From positions 372,001 to 436,000 of the forward strand of contig NZ_JANQDU010000003.1 of the NCBI RefSeq assembly GCF_024723735.1: 64,000 nucleotides of DNA, in the 5' to 3' direction. The DNA comes from Frigidibacter sp. ROC022. Lineage in GTDB: Bacteria > Pseudomonadota > Alphaproteobacteria > Rhodobacterales > Rhodobacteraceae. The notes below the pieces were generated by a model. It was not told where the DNA came from and made no database searches. It saw only the letters and a list, made by a program, of their open reading frames with translations. The position numbers and the translations under genes were made by a program. Of this stretch, positions 45,296 through 54,380 are shown in pieces (positions within the stretch are counted from its first letter, which is position 1; each line of letters opens with the position of its first letter).

Positions 45296-46507
45296 TCAGG
45301 CCACCGTGAACTTGCGCATGACGTCGTAATCCAGCTCGACGCCGAGGCCGGGCTTTTCGGGCAGGCTCAGGGCGCCGTCGACAAGATGCAGCTCTTCCTG
45401 CGCCAGCTCGCGCCGCAGCCGCTCGACGCAGAGCTGGGGCGGCAGGTATTCGATGAAGCTGCAATGGTTGGTGACGAAGGCCAGATGCGCGGTGGCCGAG
45501 ATCGAGATGCCGGTCTTCCAGCAGTGCGGCACGATCTTCAGACCACGTTCGGCGGCCATGTCGCAGACGATCTTGGCTTCGCCGATCCCGCCGACGCGGC
45601 CGACATCGGGCTGCGCGACCTGGACCTTGCCGATATCCATCAGTTCCTTGAATTCGTATCGCGTGGCCAGCCATTCGCCGCTGGCGACCATCGTCGGCGC
45701 CTGCTCGCTGACCTTGGCGAGGGCTTCGACATTGTCGGCCGTGATCGGGGTCTCGAGGAAATAGAGATCGAACTCGGCCCAGTCCTTCACCGTGGCCAGG
45801 CAGGCATCGGCATCGTCCCAGAGATACTGCACATCGACCATCAGCGTGATTTCGGGGCCGACGGCCTTGCGCACCGCTGCGACGACTTCGGTATGCTTCT
45901 CGAACGGTTCCCGCATCCCCGAATGGGCATAGGGGCCGTTCATCGTGACTTCGCTCTTCATCGCGGTAAAGCCGAGCGCCTTGGCGTCGAGCGCCGATTG
46001 CACCAGCGCGTCGCGGTATTCCTCGAAACTGTGGCCCGCCGGTTGCAGCGAGGCATAGGGGGTGACGCTCTGCCGCGTGGCGCCGCCCAGCAGGGCGTGG
46101 ACCGGCTGGCCCATGGCCTTGCCGCAGAGGTCCCAGAGCGCCATGTCGATGGCGCTCATCGCATGGATCACCATCCCGCGCCGCCCGTTCATCGCGGTGC
46201 CGGTATAGATTTGTTCCCAGAGATCGCCGATCCGGAACGGGTCGGCGCCGATCAGGATCTCCTTGATCGCCTGGCCCATCGTATGGGTGCCGGGCGCCTC
46301 GATCACCGCCTTCGCCATCCAGGGGTTGGCGTCGCATTCACCGATCCCGGTGACCCCGCCGTCGGTATGGATCAGCACGACGAGGCTGTCCTGGGCCGAG
46401 GACGTGAAGCTGGGATCGTAGTCCGGCGCCAGGAGGACGTGGCATTCCACGTCGGTGATCTTGAGATTCGGCGCGGGCGAGGAGAGCACCGGAGAGACGG
46501 TTTTCAT
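45296..46507 (-). CDS. Enolase-superfamily sugar-acid dehydratase-like enzyme
   Basis: 403 aa MR/MLE-family enzyme. Candidate active-site residues are Lys184 (TAMKSEV), metal ligands Asp225 (MVDVQYLW), Glu252 (FLETPI), Glu278 (ASGEWL), and the Asp301/His328 dyad (QPDVGRVGG and VPHCWKTG). Likely dehydrates the aldonic or uronic acid made by the SDR and lactonase of the same operon. It is distinct from the second family member at 38745. Confidence 0.9.
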   Translation of the reverse strand: MKTVSPVLSSPAPNLKITDVECHVLLAPDYDPSFTSSAQDSLVVLIHTDGGVTGIGECDANPWMAKAVIEAPGTHTMGQAIKEILIGADPFRIGDLWEQIYTGTAMNGRRGMVIHAMSAIDMALWDLCGKAMGQPVHALLGGATRQSVTPYASLQPAGHSFEEYRDALVQSALDAKALGFTAMKSEVTMNGPYAHSGMREPFEKHTEVVAAVRKAVGPEITLMVDVQYLWDDADACLATVKDWAEFDLYFLETPITADNVEALAKVSEQAPTMVASGEWLATRYEFKELMDIGKVQVAQPDVGRVGGIGEAKIVCDMAAERGLKIVPHCWKTGISISATAHLAFVTNHCSFIEYLPPQLCVERLRRELAQEELHLVDGALSLPEKPGLGVELDYDVMRKFTVA

Positions 46508-46583
46508 CGAATGGGATCCGTTCTTCGCTTGAAGGATCGGTGGCGGGGAGCCCCCGCCACCGCAGGTCTGTCCGAAAGGCGGT

Positions 46584-47663
46584 TCAGAGCGCCGCCTTGA
46601 CCTCGTTCCAGACCGTGACGCGCTTGTCGAAGTCTTCCGGGGCTTCCAGGAAGACAAGCTGGTCGGCATAGGTGAAGCCGTTGCGCGTGTTGGCCTCTTC
46701 GTTGACCGCGTTGCCGTAGCTCTTGTCGTCGGACAGGATCGTGCCGACCTCTTTCGAGAGGCAAGCGTTGACCCAGGCATAGGCCAGGTCCACGTCTTCC
46801 GCCCCGGCCGAAACTTCCCAGCAATCCAGCCAGCCGATGGCGCCTTCGGACGGGATGGCCATCGCCGCATCGACGCCCAGGTCGCGCAGGCCGGCGACCT
46901 GCGGTTCGCCCATCGAGAACATCGCCTTCACGCCCGAGTTGGCGAAAATGTTCACGCCTTCGTCGAAGCCGGCGAAATAGGTCAGAAGCAGGCGCTTCTG
47001 CGCGATCAGCTTTTCCTTGACCATGTCGAACTGCGCATCGGTCAGGTTGAACGGGTCGTCGAGGCCCAGAACCATGGCGGCGAGCGTGACGCTGTTGTTG
47101 GCGTCGTCCAGCGCGATCAGCTTGCCGGCATTGGCCGGGTCCCACATCACTTCCCAGCTTTCCGGGGCGGCGTCGAACTGGGCCTTGTCATAGACCAGCG
47201 GCAGCGAGCCCCAGGCGAAGGGGATGCCGTATTGCTTGCCGTCGCGCATCAGCACTGGAAGGTCCTGGAAGGCGGGGCTGAGGTTGGCGGAATTGGGAAT
47301 CTTGGCCAGATCCAGCGGCGCGATCAGCCCGGCGCCGATGTAGCGGTCGAAGCCCGAGGTATCGACCGAGATCAGGTCGAAGTCGGCGCCTTGCGAGCCC
47401 TGCATCTTGGCGAACATCTCGTCGACCGAACCGGCGTAGGAAATCGAGACGTCGGCATCGAACTCTTCCTTGAACGGGTCCAGCCATTCCGGCTCGGCAT
47501 AGCCTTCCCAGCACAGGATGCGCAGGTTGCGGCTGGCCGCGAAGGCCGGCCGGGCGATGAACGGCGCCGACAGGGCCGCCGCGCCGGTGGCCAGGGCATG
47601 GCGCCGCGAAATCGCGGTCGGCATGGCCCGTCTGGCCCCGCCCATGTTCTCTTGTTCAGACAT
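46584..47663 (-). CDS. ABC transporter solute-binding protein, Tat-exported (PotD-like)
   Basis: 359 aa. The twin-arginine signal SRRHALATGAAALSAPF is at about residues 19-35. LCWEGYAEPEWLDPFKEEF and YGIPFAWGSLPLVYDK are typical of the spermidine/putrescine-like (SBP_bac_8) family. The substrate is unknown, but the operon enzymes imply a carbohydrate or sugar acid rather than a polyamine. First transport gene after the GntR regulator. Confidence 0.93.
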   Translation of the reverse strand: MSEQENMGGARRAMPTAISRRHALATGAAALSAPFIARPAFAASRNLRILCWEGYAEPEWLDPFKEEFDADVSISYAGSVDEMFAKMQGSQGADFDLISVDTSGFDRYIGAGLIAPLDLAKIPNSANLSPAFQDLPVLMRDGKQYGIPFAWGSLPLVYDKAQFDAAPESWEVMWDPANAGKLIALDDANNSVTLAAMVLGLDDPFNLTDAQFDMVKEKLIAQKRLLLTYFAGFDEGVNIFANSGVKAMFSMGEPQVAGLRDLGVDAAMAIPSEGAIGWLDCWEVSAGAEDVDLAYAWVNACLSKEVGTILSDDKSYGNAVNEEANTRNGFTYADQLVFLEAPEDFDKRVTVWNEVKAAL

Positions 47664-47702
47664 CTGTAAAACTCCCTTGCTTGTTTTCTGGTCTGGTTAC
47701 GG

Positions 47703-48410
47703 TCACTTCTCGGACAGCTTGCGGTACATCCGGGCACCGGCGACATGGGTCTCGATTTCCGCGTCGAGCAGGTCGAGATCGCCAGACTGCAGCACTTCGA
47801 CATAGCGGTGGTGCTCGGGGATGATCCGCTCGTAGTTGTCGTCGCGGTCGGTCTCGATGGCGAACATGATCAGCACATGCCGCTGGATGGCCGACCAGAG
47901 GGTCGAGAGAAGCGGACTTCCGGCGATATCGAAGACGGTCTGGTGAAAGGCGGTGTCGGCGCGGTGAATGCCGTACCAGCCGTTGCGCGGGTGGTGGGCC
48001 TCGTGCTCGATCTCCAGAATCCGGTCGCTCAGCAGTTCGAGCGGATGCGGATCGGTCTTGAGCTTTTCGGCGACCAGCCGGGCCGCCAGCCTTTCGACCG
48101 CGACCCGGGCATCGTGAAGCTGAACCCCCCAGGCCTTGTCGAAATTGGCGACATGCATGCCGCGGCGCGGCTTGGGCACCACGATCCCCTGGCTGGCGAG
48201 AATGCGCATCGCCTCGCGCACCGGCACCCGGCTGACGCCCAGGCTTTCGGCCAGTTCCGTTTCGACGAGTTTCTGGCCCGGAGCCAGTTTCTGGCCCGCG
48301 ATGGCTTCCACGATGTGATCGGCGACCCGGTCGGCGAGGGCCCGTTCCCGCAGCGGCGGGATCGTCGATTCCGGGATCACCTTCGGTTCCATAACGGATT
48401 CTGCGTCCAT
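47703..48410 (-). CDS. GntR-family regulator, FCD subfamily
   Basis: 235 aa from the ATG at 48410. The winged HTH lies at about residues 20-85 (LVETELAESLGVSRVPVREA). The C-terminal FCD domain has metal-binding-type His residues (HRADTAFHQTVFDIAG and IPEHHRYVEVL). An earlier GTG at 48440 would put the palindrome TTGTATACAA inside the gene and has no ribosome-binding site, so I prefer 48410. It heads the sugar operon and probably represses it. Confidence 0.92.
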   Translation of the reverse strand: MDAESVMEPKVIPESTIPPLRERALADRVADHIVEAIAGQKLAPGQKLVETELAESLGVSRVPVREAMRILASQGIVVPKPRRGMHVANFDKAWGVQLHDARVAVERLAARLVAEKLKTDPHPLELLSDRILEIEHEAHHPRNGWYGIHRADTAFHQTVFDIAGSPLLSTLWSAIQRHVLIMFAIETDRDDNYERIIPEHHRYVEVLQSGDLDLLDAEIETHVAGARMYRKLSEK

Positions 48411-48415
48411 ACTTA

Positions 48416-48425
48416 TTGTATACAA
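48416..48425. promoter_or_regulatory. TTGTATACAA palindrome, probable GntR/FCD operator
   Basis: Ten-base perfect palindrome placed 6 bases ahead of the GntR start. Sequences of the form T-N-GTATAC-N-A are common FCD-type operators. On the minus strand it also offers a TATACA -10-like hexamer, so transcription could begin at or close to the ATG. Confidence 0.65.
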
Positions 48426-48675
48426 AAATTCAATTAGCACGACGTCTTGATTCGGTCGAGCATTTTGCTAGCCGCTGCCGCGAAAATCTTGGGCAGCCGT
48501 CGAGGGCGTCGATCCGGCGGCGAGGGAGGAAGGCGAGCTGGGCCAGGGAGGGCGCGGTTTCAGGCGGGTGCGTGTGTCATGGGGCGCTTGCCTTCGCGGT
48601 CCCGCCGGAAAGGTATCGCTGCCCTTCTGTGACAGCAGATTTCGTAACACCCCGGTCAGGTGAGTTCCCTTGGTA

Positions 48676-48694
48676 TGTTCCAAATGGCGACCTT
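48676..48694. promoter_or_regulatory. 19-bp motif shared with 57200-57218, candidate operator
   Basis: TGTTCCAAATGGCGACCTT, exact copy of the sequence ahead of the fused regulator gene. It lies 90 bases upstream of the epimerase gene start. In this copy the flank continues to TTTTGG, giving a CCAAA...TTTGG inverted pair. Confidence 0.7.
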
Positions 48695-48783
48695 TTGGTG
48701 GCAAGATATGGTTGCGCTTCAATGCCCGGGCGAACAAACTCGACCGACGAGCCGACATCAGAAGTTGGTCGCCAGGGGGGGAG

Positions 48784-49635
48784 ATGCAGTTTGGCATAAA
48801 CCTGCTTTGTCTGACGGATGTCCTGTCGGATGAGCATGATGCAGCACTCGAGACGATCATTGGTCTGGGCTACGACGGGGTCGAGGTTCCGGTGCTGTCC
48901 GGCGATCCCGAGGGCTATGCCCGGCTGGCCAAGAAGCTGGACGGTATCGGTCTGCGCCGTTGTTGCACCGCGATCATCCCGGATGCCGATGCCAATCCGT
49001 TGAGCGCCGATCCGGCGGTGCGCAAACGCGGGCTGGCGCATCTCGACTGGATATCGGATTGCGCCGAGGCTCTGGGGGCCGAGAGCATCGGCGGGCCGTT
49101 CCACGCGCCCCTCGGCGTGTTCACGGGGCAGGGACCCAGCGAAAGCGAGATCGCCCACGGCGCCGAAGCGCATCACGCGATGGCCGAGCGTGCCGCGCGA
49201 AACGGCATGGTGCTGAGCCTTGAAGTGCTGAACCGCTTCGAGACCCATTTCCTCAACACCGCGCAGCAGGCCAAGGCCTATGTCGCGCGGGTCGATCACC
49301 CGGCCTTCGGCATCATGTACGACAGCTTCCACGCCAACATCGAAGAGCGCGACCAGGTGGCCGCGATCACCGAACTGGGCCGCGCGATCAACGTCTTCCA
49401 TGTCTCCGAAAATGACCGGGGCATTCCCGGGCGCGGGCAGATCGACTTTCCGGCGCTGTTCCGGGCGATCCGCGCCACCGGGTTTGACGGCTGGGTGACG
49501 GTTGAGGCGTTCAGCGCGGGCCTGCCGGGCATCGCGGCGGCAACCCGCGTCTGGCGTCCGCTGTTTCCCGATCACGAGACGCTGTTCTCGGAAGCCATCG
49601 CCAACATGCGCCGATGGTGGGACGAGGCCGCCTGA
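48784..49635 (+). CDS. Sugar phosphate isomerase/epimerase (TIM barrel)
   Basis: 283 aa xylose-isomerase-like barrel of the ketose 3-epimerase group. The predicted metal ligands are Glu in LEVLNRFETHFL, Asp/His in MYDSFHANIEE, His in VFHVSENDRG and Glu in VTVEAFS. The substrate is unknown. The ATG at 48784 follows a G-rich ribosome-binding stretch. It is first in the operon and its stop shares a base with the ATPase start (TGATG). Confidence 0.9.
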   Translation: MQFGINLLCLTDVLSDEHDAALETIIGLGYDGVEVPVLSGDPEGYARLAKKLDGIGLRRCCTAIIPDADANPLSADPAVRKRGLAHLDWISDCAEALGAESIGGPFHAPLGVFTGQGPSESEIAHGAEAHHAMAERAARNGMVLSLEVLNRFETHFLNTAQQAKAYVARVDHPAFGIMYDSFHANIEERDQVAAITELGRAINVFHVSENDRGIPGRGQIDFPALFRAIRATGFDGWVTVEAFSAGLPGIAAATRVWRPLFPDHETLFSEAIANMRRWWDEAA

Positions 49636-51161
49636 TGCAAGCTGCGCCCGCAACCGCCCCTCCGGCCCTCCAGATGACCGGGATGACCAAGGTCTTTCCC
49701 GGTGTCCGGGCGCTCTCCAATGTCGATCTGACCTGCCACGCCGGCGAGGTCCATGTCCTGGCCGGAGAGAACGGCGCCGGGAAATCGACGTTGATCAAGA
49801 TCCTGTCCGGCGTCTACAGGCCGGACGCCGGCAAGATCGTGGTGAACGGGCAAGAGGCCGTCTTCCGCCATCCTTTGGAAGCACTTCGCGCCGGCATTTC
49901 GGTGATCTACCAGGAGTTCTCGCTGCTGCCGGATCGCACGGTGGCACAGAACATCTTCCTGGGGCGCGAGATCCATCGCCGGGGCCGGCTGGATCACGCC
50001 GCGATGAACGCCAGTGCCCGGCAGACGCTGGAGACGCTGGGCGTGCATGGGCAGATCGCGCCCGAGGCCCTGGTCAGCGATCTGGACGTGGCCTCGCAGC
50101 AGATGGTCGAGATCGCCAAGGCGCTGTCGCTGGACCCGCAGGTCCTGGTGATGGACGAGCCGACCGCCGCGCTGAACCCGACCGAATGCGCGGTGCTGTT
50201 CGAGGCGGTGGACCGGCTGCGGGCGCGGGGCTGCGCGATCATCTACATCACTCACCGCATGCACGAGGTGCAGCGCCTGGCCGACCGGGTCTCGGTGCTG
50301 AAGGACGGTGAACTGTCGGCCCATTTCGACAGCCTGCCCGAGCCTTCGGCCATCGTCCGTGCCATGGTCGGACGCGACATCGACACCTTCTTCGCGCCCC
50401 GGGCGACGTCGGACCAGATCGGCGACGTGCTGCTGGAGGTCCGCGACGGCGGTAATGCCCGGCTGGACGCGATCAACTTCACCCTGCGCCGTGGCGAGGT
50501 TCTGGGATTTGCCGGTATCCAGGGGGCCGGGCGGGCGGCCCTTGGAATGGCCCTGTTCGGAGACACGCCGCTGGAGCGCGGGCAGGTCATCCTGCGCGGT
50601 CAGCCGGTACGGATCACCTCGACGCGCGACGCGATTGCCGCCGGAATCGGCCTGTTGCCCGGGGATCGCAAGGCCGAGGCTCTGGCCCTGGAACAATCGG
50701 TGCTGGACAACGGGATGCTCAGCGCCCGCGCCCTGGCCCGGCTGCTCGGGTCTCACCGCTCGAACGGGTTCACCAATACGGGCAGGATGAGCGGTCTGCT
50801 GGACAAGATGGAGGTCCGCGCTCCGGACTACGAGGTGGCGATCGGCTCGTTGTCGGGTGGCAATCAGCAGAAGGCGATCGTCGCCCGCTGGCTGGCGCTG
50901 GCGCCCGAGGTGCTGATTTTCATCGAGCCGACGCGCGGCATCGACGTGAACGCCAAGGCCGGAATTTACCAGTTGATGCGCGATCTCGCCATCGGCGGGG
51001 CGGGGATCATCCTGATCTCCTCGGACCTGCCGGAAGTCCTGGGCTGTTCGGATCGCATCGTGGTCATGCGCGACGGCACCGTCGCCGGAGAATTCGGGCC
51101 CTCGCCATCGGAGACAGAGGTCATGGAGCTGGCAACCTCGGCCAGGCACGCGGCGGCATGA
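49635..51161 (+). CDS. Sugar ABC transporter ATP-binding protein, RbsA/MglA-like
   Basis: 508 aa with two nucleotide-binding domains. The first has Walker A AGENGAGKSTLIKIL (about 35-49) and LVMDEPTAALNP; the second has SLSGGNQQKAIVARWLAL and FIEPTRGIDV, with no clear Walker A, as is normal for RbsA. ATPase for the two RbsC-like permeases. I chose the ATG at 49635 (MQAAPATA), which overlaps the preceding stop. The next gene overlaps by 4 bp. Confidence 0.94.
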   Translation: MQAAPATAPPALQMTGMTKVFPGVRALSNVDLTCHAGEVHVLAGENGAGKSTLIKILSGVYRPDAGKIVVNGQEAVFRHPLEALRAGISVIYQEFSLLPDRTVAQNIFLGREIHRRGRLDHAAMNASARQTLETLGVHGQIAPEALVSDLDVASQQMVEIAKALSLDPQVLVMDEPTAALNPTECAVLFEAVDRLRARGCAIIYITHRMHEVQRLADRVSVLKDGELSAHFDSLPEPSAIVRAMVGRDIDTFFAPRATSDQIGDVLLEVRDGGNARLDAINFTLRRGEVLGFAGIQGAGRAALGMALFGDTPLERGQVILRGQPVRITSTRDAIAAGIGLLPGDRKAEALALEQSVLDNGMLSARALARLLGSHRSNGFTNTGRMSGLLDKMEVRAPDYEVAIGSLSGGNQQKAIVARWLALAPEVLIFIEPTRGIDVNAKAGIYQLMRDLAIGGAGIILISSDLPEVLGCSDRIVVMRDGTVAGEFGPSPSETEVMELATSARHAAA

Positions 51162-52147
51162 GCATCGTGATTGCCCCCCTGAAGCGCATGTTCGAAAGCC
51201 GCCGGTTCGAGCGAAACGCGGCTTTCTACCTGCTGTTGCTCGCCGGCCTCGGCTATGTGCTGATCGCGGTGGCGACGGGACAGATGCAATACCTGACCCT
51301 GGACAACCTGGTGTCGATCCTCGGGCGCACGGTCGCGTTGGGCATCACCGCCATCGGGCAGACCTTCGCGATCCTGATCGCCTCGATCGATCTGTCGGTT
51401 GCCAGCCTGATTTCGGCGGCTTCGGTTCTGGCCTCGGTGGTGATGAACGGCGATCCGGGCATGATCGTGCCGGCAATCCTTGCCGTGGCGGTGCTGGGGG
51501 CGGTCGTGGGGCTGATCAACGGCGTGTTGATCGCCTATTTCGACGTGAACCCGCTGATCGCCACGCTGGCCATGAGCCTGATCATCCAGGGCATCCTGTC
51601 GGCCTTCGTCACCAATTTCGCCGGCGACGTGCCGGAAGGCTTCCAGGTCTTCGCCTATGGCACATTCGCCGGCGTTCCCTATGCGCTGATCCTGATGCTG
51701 TTGTTGGCCTTGGGCGCCTGGTTCGTGCTGCGGCACACCCGGTTCGGGGCGAACATCTATTCGGTCGGCGGCAATCCGGCGGCGGCGCGGTCGGCGGGCA
51801 TTCGCACCAGCCGGGTCATCATCTCCGCCCATCTCATCTGCTCGCTCTGCGCGGCGCTGGCCGGGATCTACCTGGCCTCTCGCCTGCGGGCCGGGGCGCC
51901 GTGGATCGGCGCCGACGGGGTCTATGACCTGGAGAGCATCGCCGTGGTGGTGATCGGCGGCACCGTCCTGTCCGGCGGGCGCGGCGGCATCTGGGGGACC
52001 ATGGCGGGTGTGATGATCTTCTCGTTGCTGGATTCGATCTTCAACCTCACCGGTGTCGATGCCTTTGTGAAACAGGTCCTGCGTGGGGTGATCATCGTCG
52101 GCGCCGTCGCGCTCTATTCCTATCGTTCGGGGAGGATTGCGGCATGA
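51158..52147 (+). CDS. Sugar ABC transporter permease 1, RbsC-like
   Basis: 329 aa with eight or nine hydrophobic segments. IASIDLSVASLISAASVLAS and VNPLIATLAMSLIIQG are typical of BPD_transp_2 permeases, as is YSVGGNPAAARSAGI. It overlaps both neighbours by 4 bp (ATGA). Confidence 0.94.
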   Translation: MSIVIAPLKRMFESRRFERNAAFYLLLLAGLGYVLIAVATGQMQYLTLDNLVSILGRTVALGITAIGQTFAILIASIDLSVASLISAASVLASVVMNGDPGMIVPAILAVAVLGAVVGLINGVLIAYFDVNPLIATLAMSLIIQGILSAFVTNFAGDVPEGFQVFAYGTFAGVPYALILMLLLALGAWFVLRHTRFGANIYSVGGNPAAARSAGIRTSRVIISAHLICSLCAALAGIYLASRLRAGAPWIGADGVYDLESIAVVVIGGTVLSGGRGGIWGTMAGVMIFSLLDSIFNLTGVDAFVKQVLRGVIIVGAVALYSYRSGRIAA

Positions 52148-53127
52148 GCCTCGCCCCCGCATCCGAAAAGCCTGGTCGCAGCCGCTGGGCACAGATCAAC
52201 CCGGTCTATTTCGTCCTGCTCGCCCTGCTGGTGCTGATTGTCCTGCAGAACCCGAGGTTCGCCGAGCCGACGGGCTACATGAACTTCCTCAAGCGGGCCG
52301 CGCCGCTGGCGATCCTCGCCGCCGGGCAGCTCTATGTCATCGTCTCGGGCGGTTTCGACCTTTCGGCGGGATCGCTGATCACGCTGGTCGTGGTCGGCTC
52401 GTCGATGCTGACCAACAACGACCCGAATGCCACTGCCTGGGTCATCGCGGTGATGTACGCGATCGGCGTGGTGGTGGGCTGCGTGAACGGGCTGGTCGTC
52501 ACGGTGCTGAGGGTGCCGTCGCTGATCGCGACTTTGGGAATGATGATCTCACTTGGCGGGCTGTCCATGATGTGGTCCGGAGGGTCGCCGCGCGGCTATC
52601 TGCCGGATACATTCCGCTTTTTCGGACGGGCGCTGATCAGGGACGTGCCGGTGATCGGGCTGCTTCCCATCGCGGTGATCGTCATGGTGGTGTCGGGCCT
52701 GCTGTTGTGGCTGCTGATGTCGCGGACCAACCTGGGCCGGATGATCCATGCCCTGGGCGACAACCCGCGTGCCGCGCAGCTGGCCGGGGTGCCGGTGCTG
52801 CCGGTCAGGCTCTCGGCCTTCGTGGTTTCGTCGCTTTCCGCGGTCACGGCGGGAATCCTGCTGGGCGGCTTTGCCGGGGTCTCCACCGATGTCGGCACCG
52901 GCTACGAGTTGCAGGCGATCACCGCGGCGGTGCTGGGCGGTGCGCAGCTGCTGGGCGGGCGCGGTTCCGTTCCCGCCGCCATCGCCGGTGCGCTGACCCT
53001 TCAGGCCATCTTCACCCTGCTCAATTTCATGGGATTTCCCCAGCCGCTCCGGCAGGTGGTGCAGGGCCTGATCCTGATCGCTGCCGTGGGCCTGGCCGCC
53101 TATCGCAAGAAACAGGGGGCGGGATGA
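52144..53127 (+). CDS. Sugar ABC transporter permease 2, RbsC-like
   Basis: 327 aa, homologous to the preceding permease. The family signature appears as SGGFDLSAGSLITLVVV, LRVPSLIATLGMMISL and ALGDNPRAAQLAGV. Two different RbsC-type permeases in one operon suggest a heterodimeric channel. The solute-binding protein gene follows after 94 bp. Confidence 0.94.
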   Translation: MSLAPASEKPGRSRWAQINPVYFVLLALLVLIVLQNPRFAEPTGYMNFLKRAAPLAILAAGQLYVIVSGGFDLSAGSLITLVVVGSSMLTNNDPNATAWVIAVMYAIGVVVGCVNGLVVTVLRVPSLIATLGMMISLGGLSMMWSGGSPRGYLPDTFRFFGRALIRDVPVIGLLPIAVIVMVVSGLLLWLLMSRTNLGRMIHALGDNPRAAQLAGVPVLPVRLSAFVVSSLSAVTAGILLGGFAGVSTDVGTGYELQAITAAVLGGAQLLGGRGSVPAAIAGALTLQAIFTLLNFMGFPQPLRQVVQGLILIAAVGLAAYRKKQGAG

Positions 53128-53221
53128 CATATCGCGCCGCCACAGGAATTTCGCTCGGAAGGGACCGATGGATCGGGACCGCGCGAGATACCCAGTCCGT
53201 CAATTTCAGGGAGGAAACGAC

Positions 53222-54349
53222 ATGAAGAAGATCACGAAAGTGGTTGCGGGGGCGCTTGTTGCCCTTGCGCTGCCAAGCCTCGGCCTGGCGCAGAACTACG
53301 ACGATCCGGCGGAATTCGCCAAGAGCCTCGCGCAGCTCAGCGCGACGCCGATGGGGCCGGAAGGCGAGCCCTGGCTGCAGTATCTGGAAGACAGCATGGT
53401 TGACACCAGCCAGTATGCCAAGGACGGCCCGGCCACCGTCTGCTTCTCGAATGCAGGGGTGAACAACGCCTGGCGCGTCGTCGGCTACACCAACATGACC
53501 GAAGAACTTGCCCTGCATGACAACATCGGCGAGTTCATCCATCTCGACGCAGAGGGTTCGGACGACAAGCAGATCGCCGATATCGACGACCTTCTGGCGG
53601 GCGGCAAATGCGACCTGCTGATCGTGTCGCCGAACACCACGGCGGCGCTGACCCCCGCGGTGGAAAAGGCCTGCGAGCAGCTTCCGGTCATCGTCTTCGA
53701 TCGTGGCGTGAATACCGACTGCCCGGTGTCCTTCGTGCATCCGGTCGGCGGTTATGGCTTCGGCATCCAGGGTGGCCAGTTCGTGGCCGACAATACCCCC
53801 AAAGGCGGAAACGTGCTGATGCTGCGCATCCTGCCTGGCGTGGACGTGCTGGAGACCCGCTATTCGGCCGGTCGCCACATCATGGAAGATGCCGGCCTGA
53901 ACATCGTCGGGGCCGAGTTCACCGACGGTGACAATGCCAAGACGAAATCCATCGTCGAGGACTACCTGCAGCGTGGTGATATCGACGCGGTATGGATGGA
54001 TGCCGGCGCGACTGCGGTGGCGGCGATCGAGGCGTTCGAGGATGGCGGCTATGACATCCCGGTCTTCGTGGGCGAGGACCAGCAGGACTTCCTACAGAAA
54101 TGGGATGCTCTCGGCCTGACCGCGATTGCGCCGACCTATCCCACCTACCAGTGGCGCACGGCGATCATCGCCGCCAGCCGGGTGCTGAAGGGCGAGGCGA
54201 TCCCCGGTCCGGAGTGGGTTCTGCCGCAGCCGGCGATTACCCAGGACACGCTGGCCGACTACATCGACGTCACCATGCCGCCGCTGCACTACGCGATGTG
54301 CGGCTGCGAAGGCATGGCGAACTATCCGCAGGCCTGGGGCGGCAAGTAA
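53222..54349 (+). CDS. Sugar-type ABC transporter solute-binding protein
   Basis: 375 aa. A signal peptide (MKKITKVVAGALVALALPSL, cleavage around GLA-QN at 23-24) is followed by a periplasmic-binding-protein type I fold: VCFSNAGVNNAWRVVGY, DLLIVSPNTTAALTPAVEKA, VIVFDRG and VGEDQQDF. It resembles the sensor domain of the regulator encoded at 55757. GGGAGGAAACGAC gives a strong ribosome-binding site for 53222. The ligand is not determined; Cys are frequent (YAMCGCEG near the end). Confidence 0.92.
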   Translation: MKKITKVVAGALVALALPSLGLAQNYDDPAEFAKSLAQLSATPMGPEGEPWLQYLEDSMVDTSQYAKDGPATVCFSNAGVNNAWRVVGYTNMTEELALHDNIGEFIHLDAEGSDDKQIADIDDLLAGGKCDLLIVSPNTTAALTPAVEKACEQLPVIVFDRGVNTDCPVSFVHPVGGYGFGIQGGQFVADNTPKGGNVLMLRILPGVDVLETRYSAGRHIMEDAGLNIVGAEFTDGDNAKTKSIVEDYLQRGDIDAVWMDAGATAVAAIEAFEDGGYDIPVFVGEDQQDFLQKWDALGLTAIAPTYPTYQWRTAIIAASRVLKGEAIPGPEWVLPQPAITQDTLADYIDVTMPPLHYAMCGCEGMANYPQAWGGK

Positions 54350-54380
54350 GCCGCGCCCGGCGCTTGGGTCGGAAAAGGTC

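Larger units (their letters stand above)
48411..48783. promoter_or_regulatory. Divergent control region between the sugar-acid and RbsA-type operons
   Basis: 373 bp without a supported gene. It holds the palindrome TTGTATACAA (48416-48425) next to the GntR gene, and the 19-bp motif at 48676-48694 upstream of the epimerase/transport operon. TTGGTCGCCA at 48765-48774 is close to the reverse complement of the second half of that motif, with two mismatches at one end. Confidence 0.6.

Noticed and set aside
48765-48774. TTGGTCGCCA as an inverted half-site of the 19-bp operator
   Set aside because: It matches only eight of the ten bases and is 80 bases away, immediately next to the ribosome-binding site; too weak to list as a separate site.
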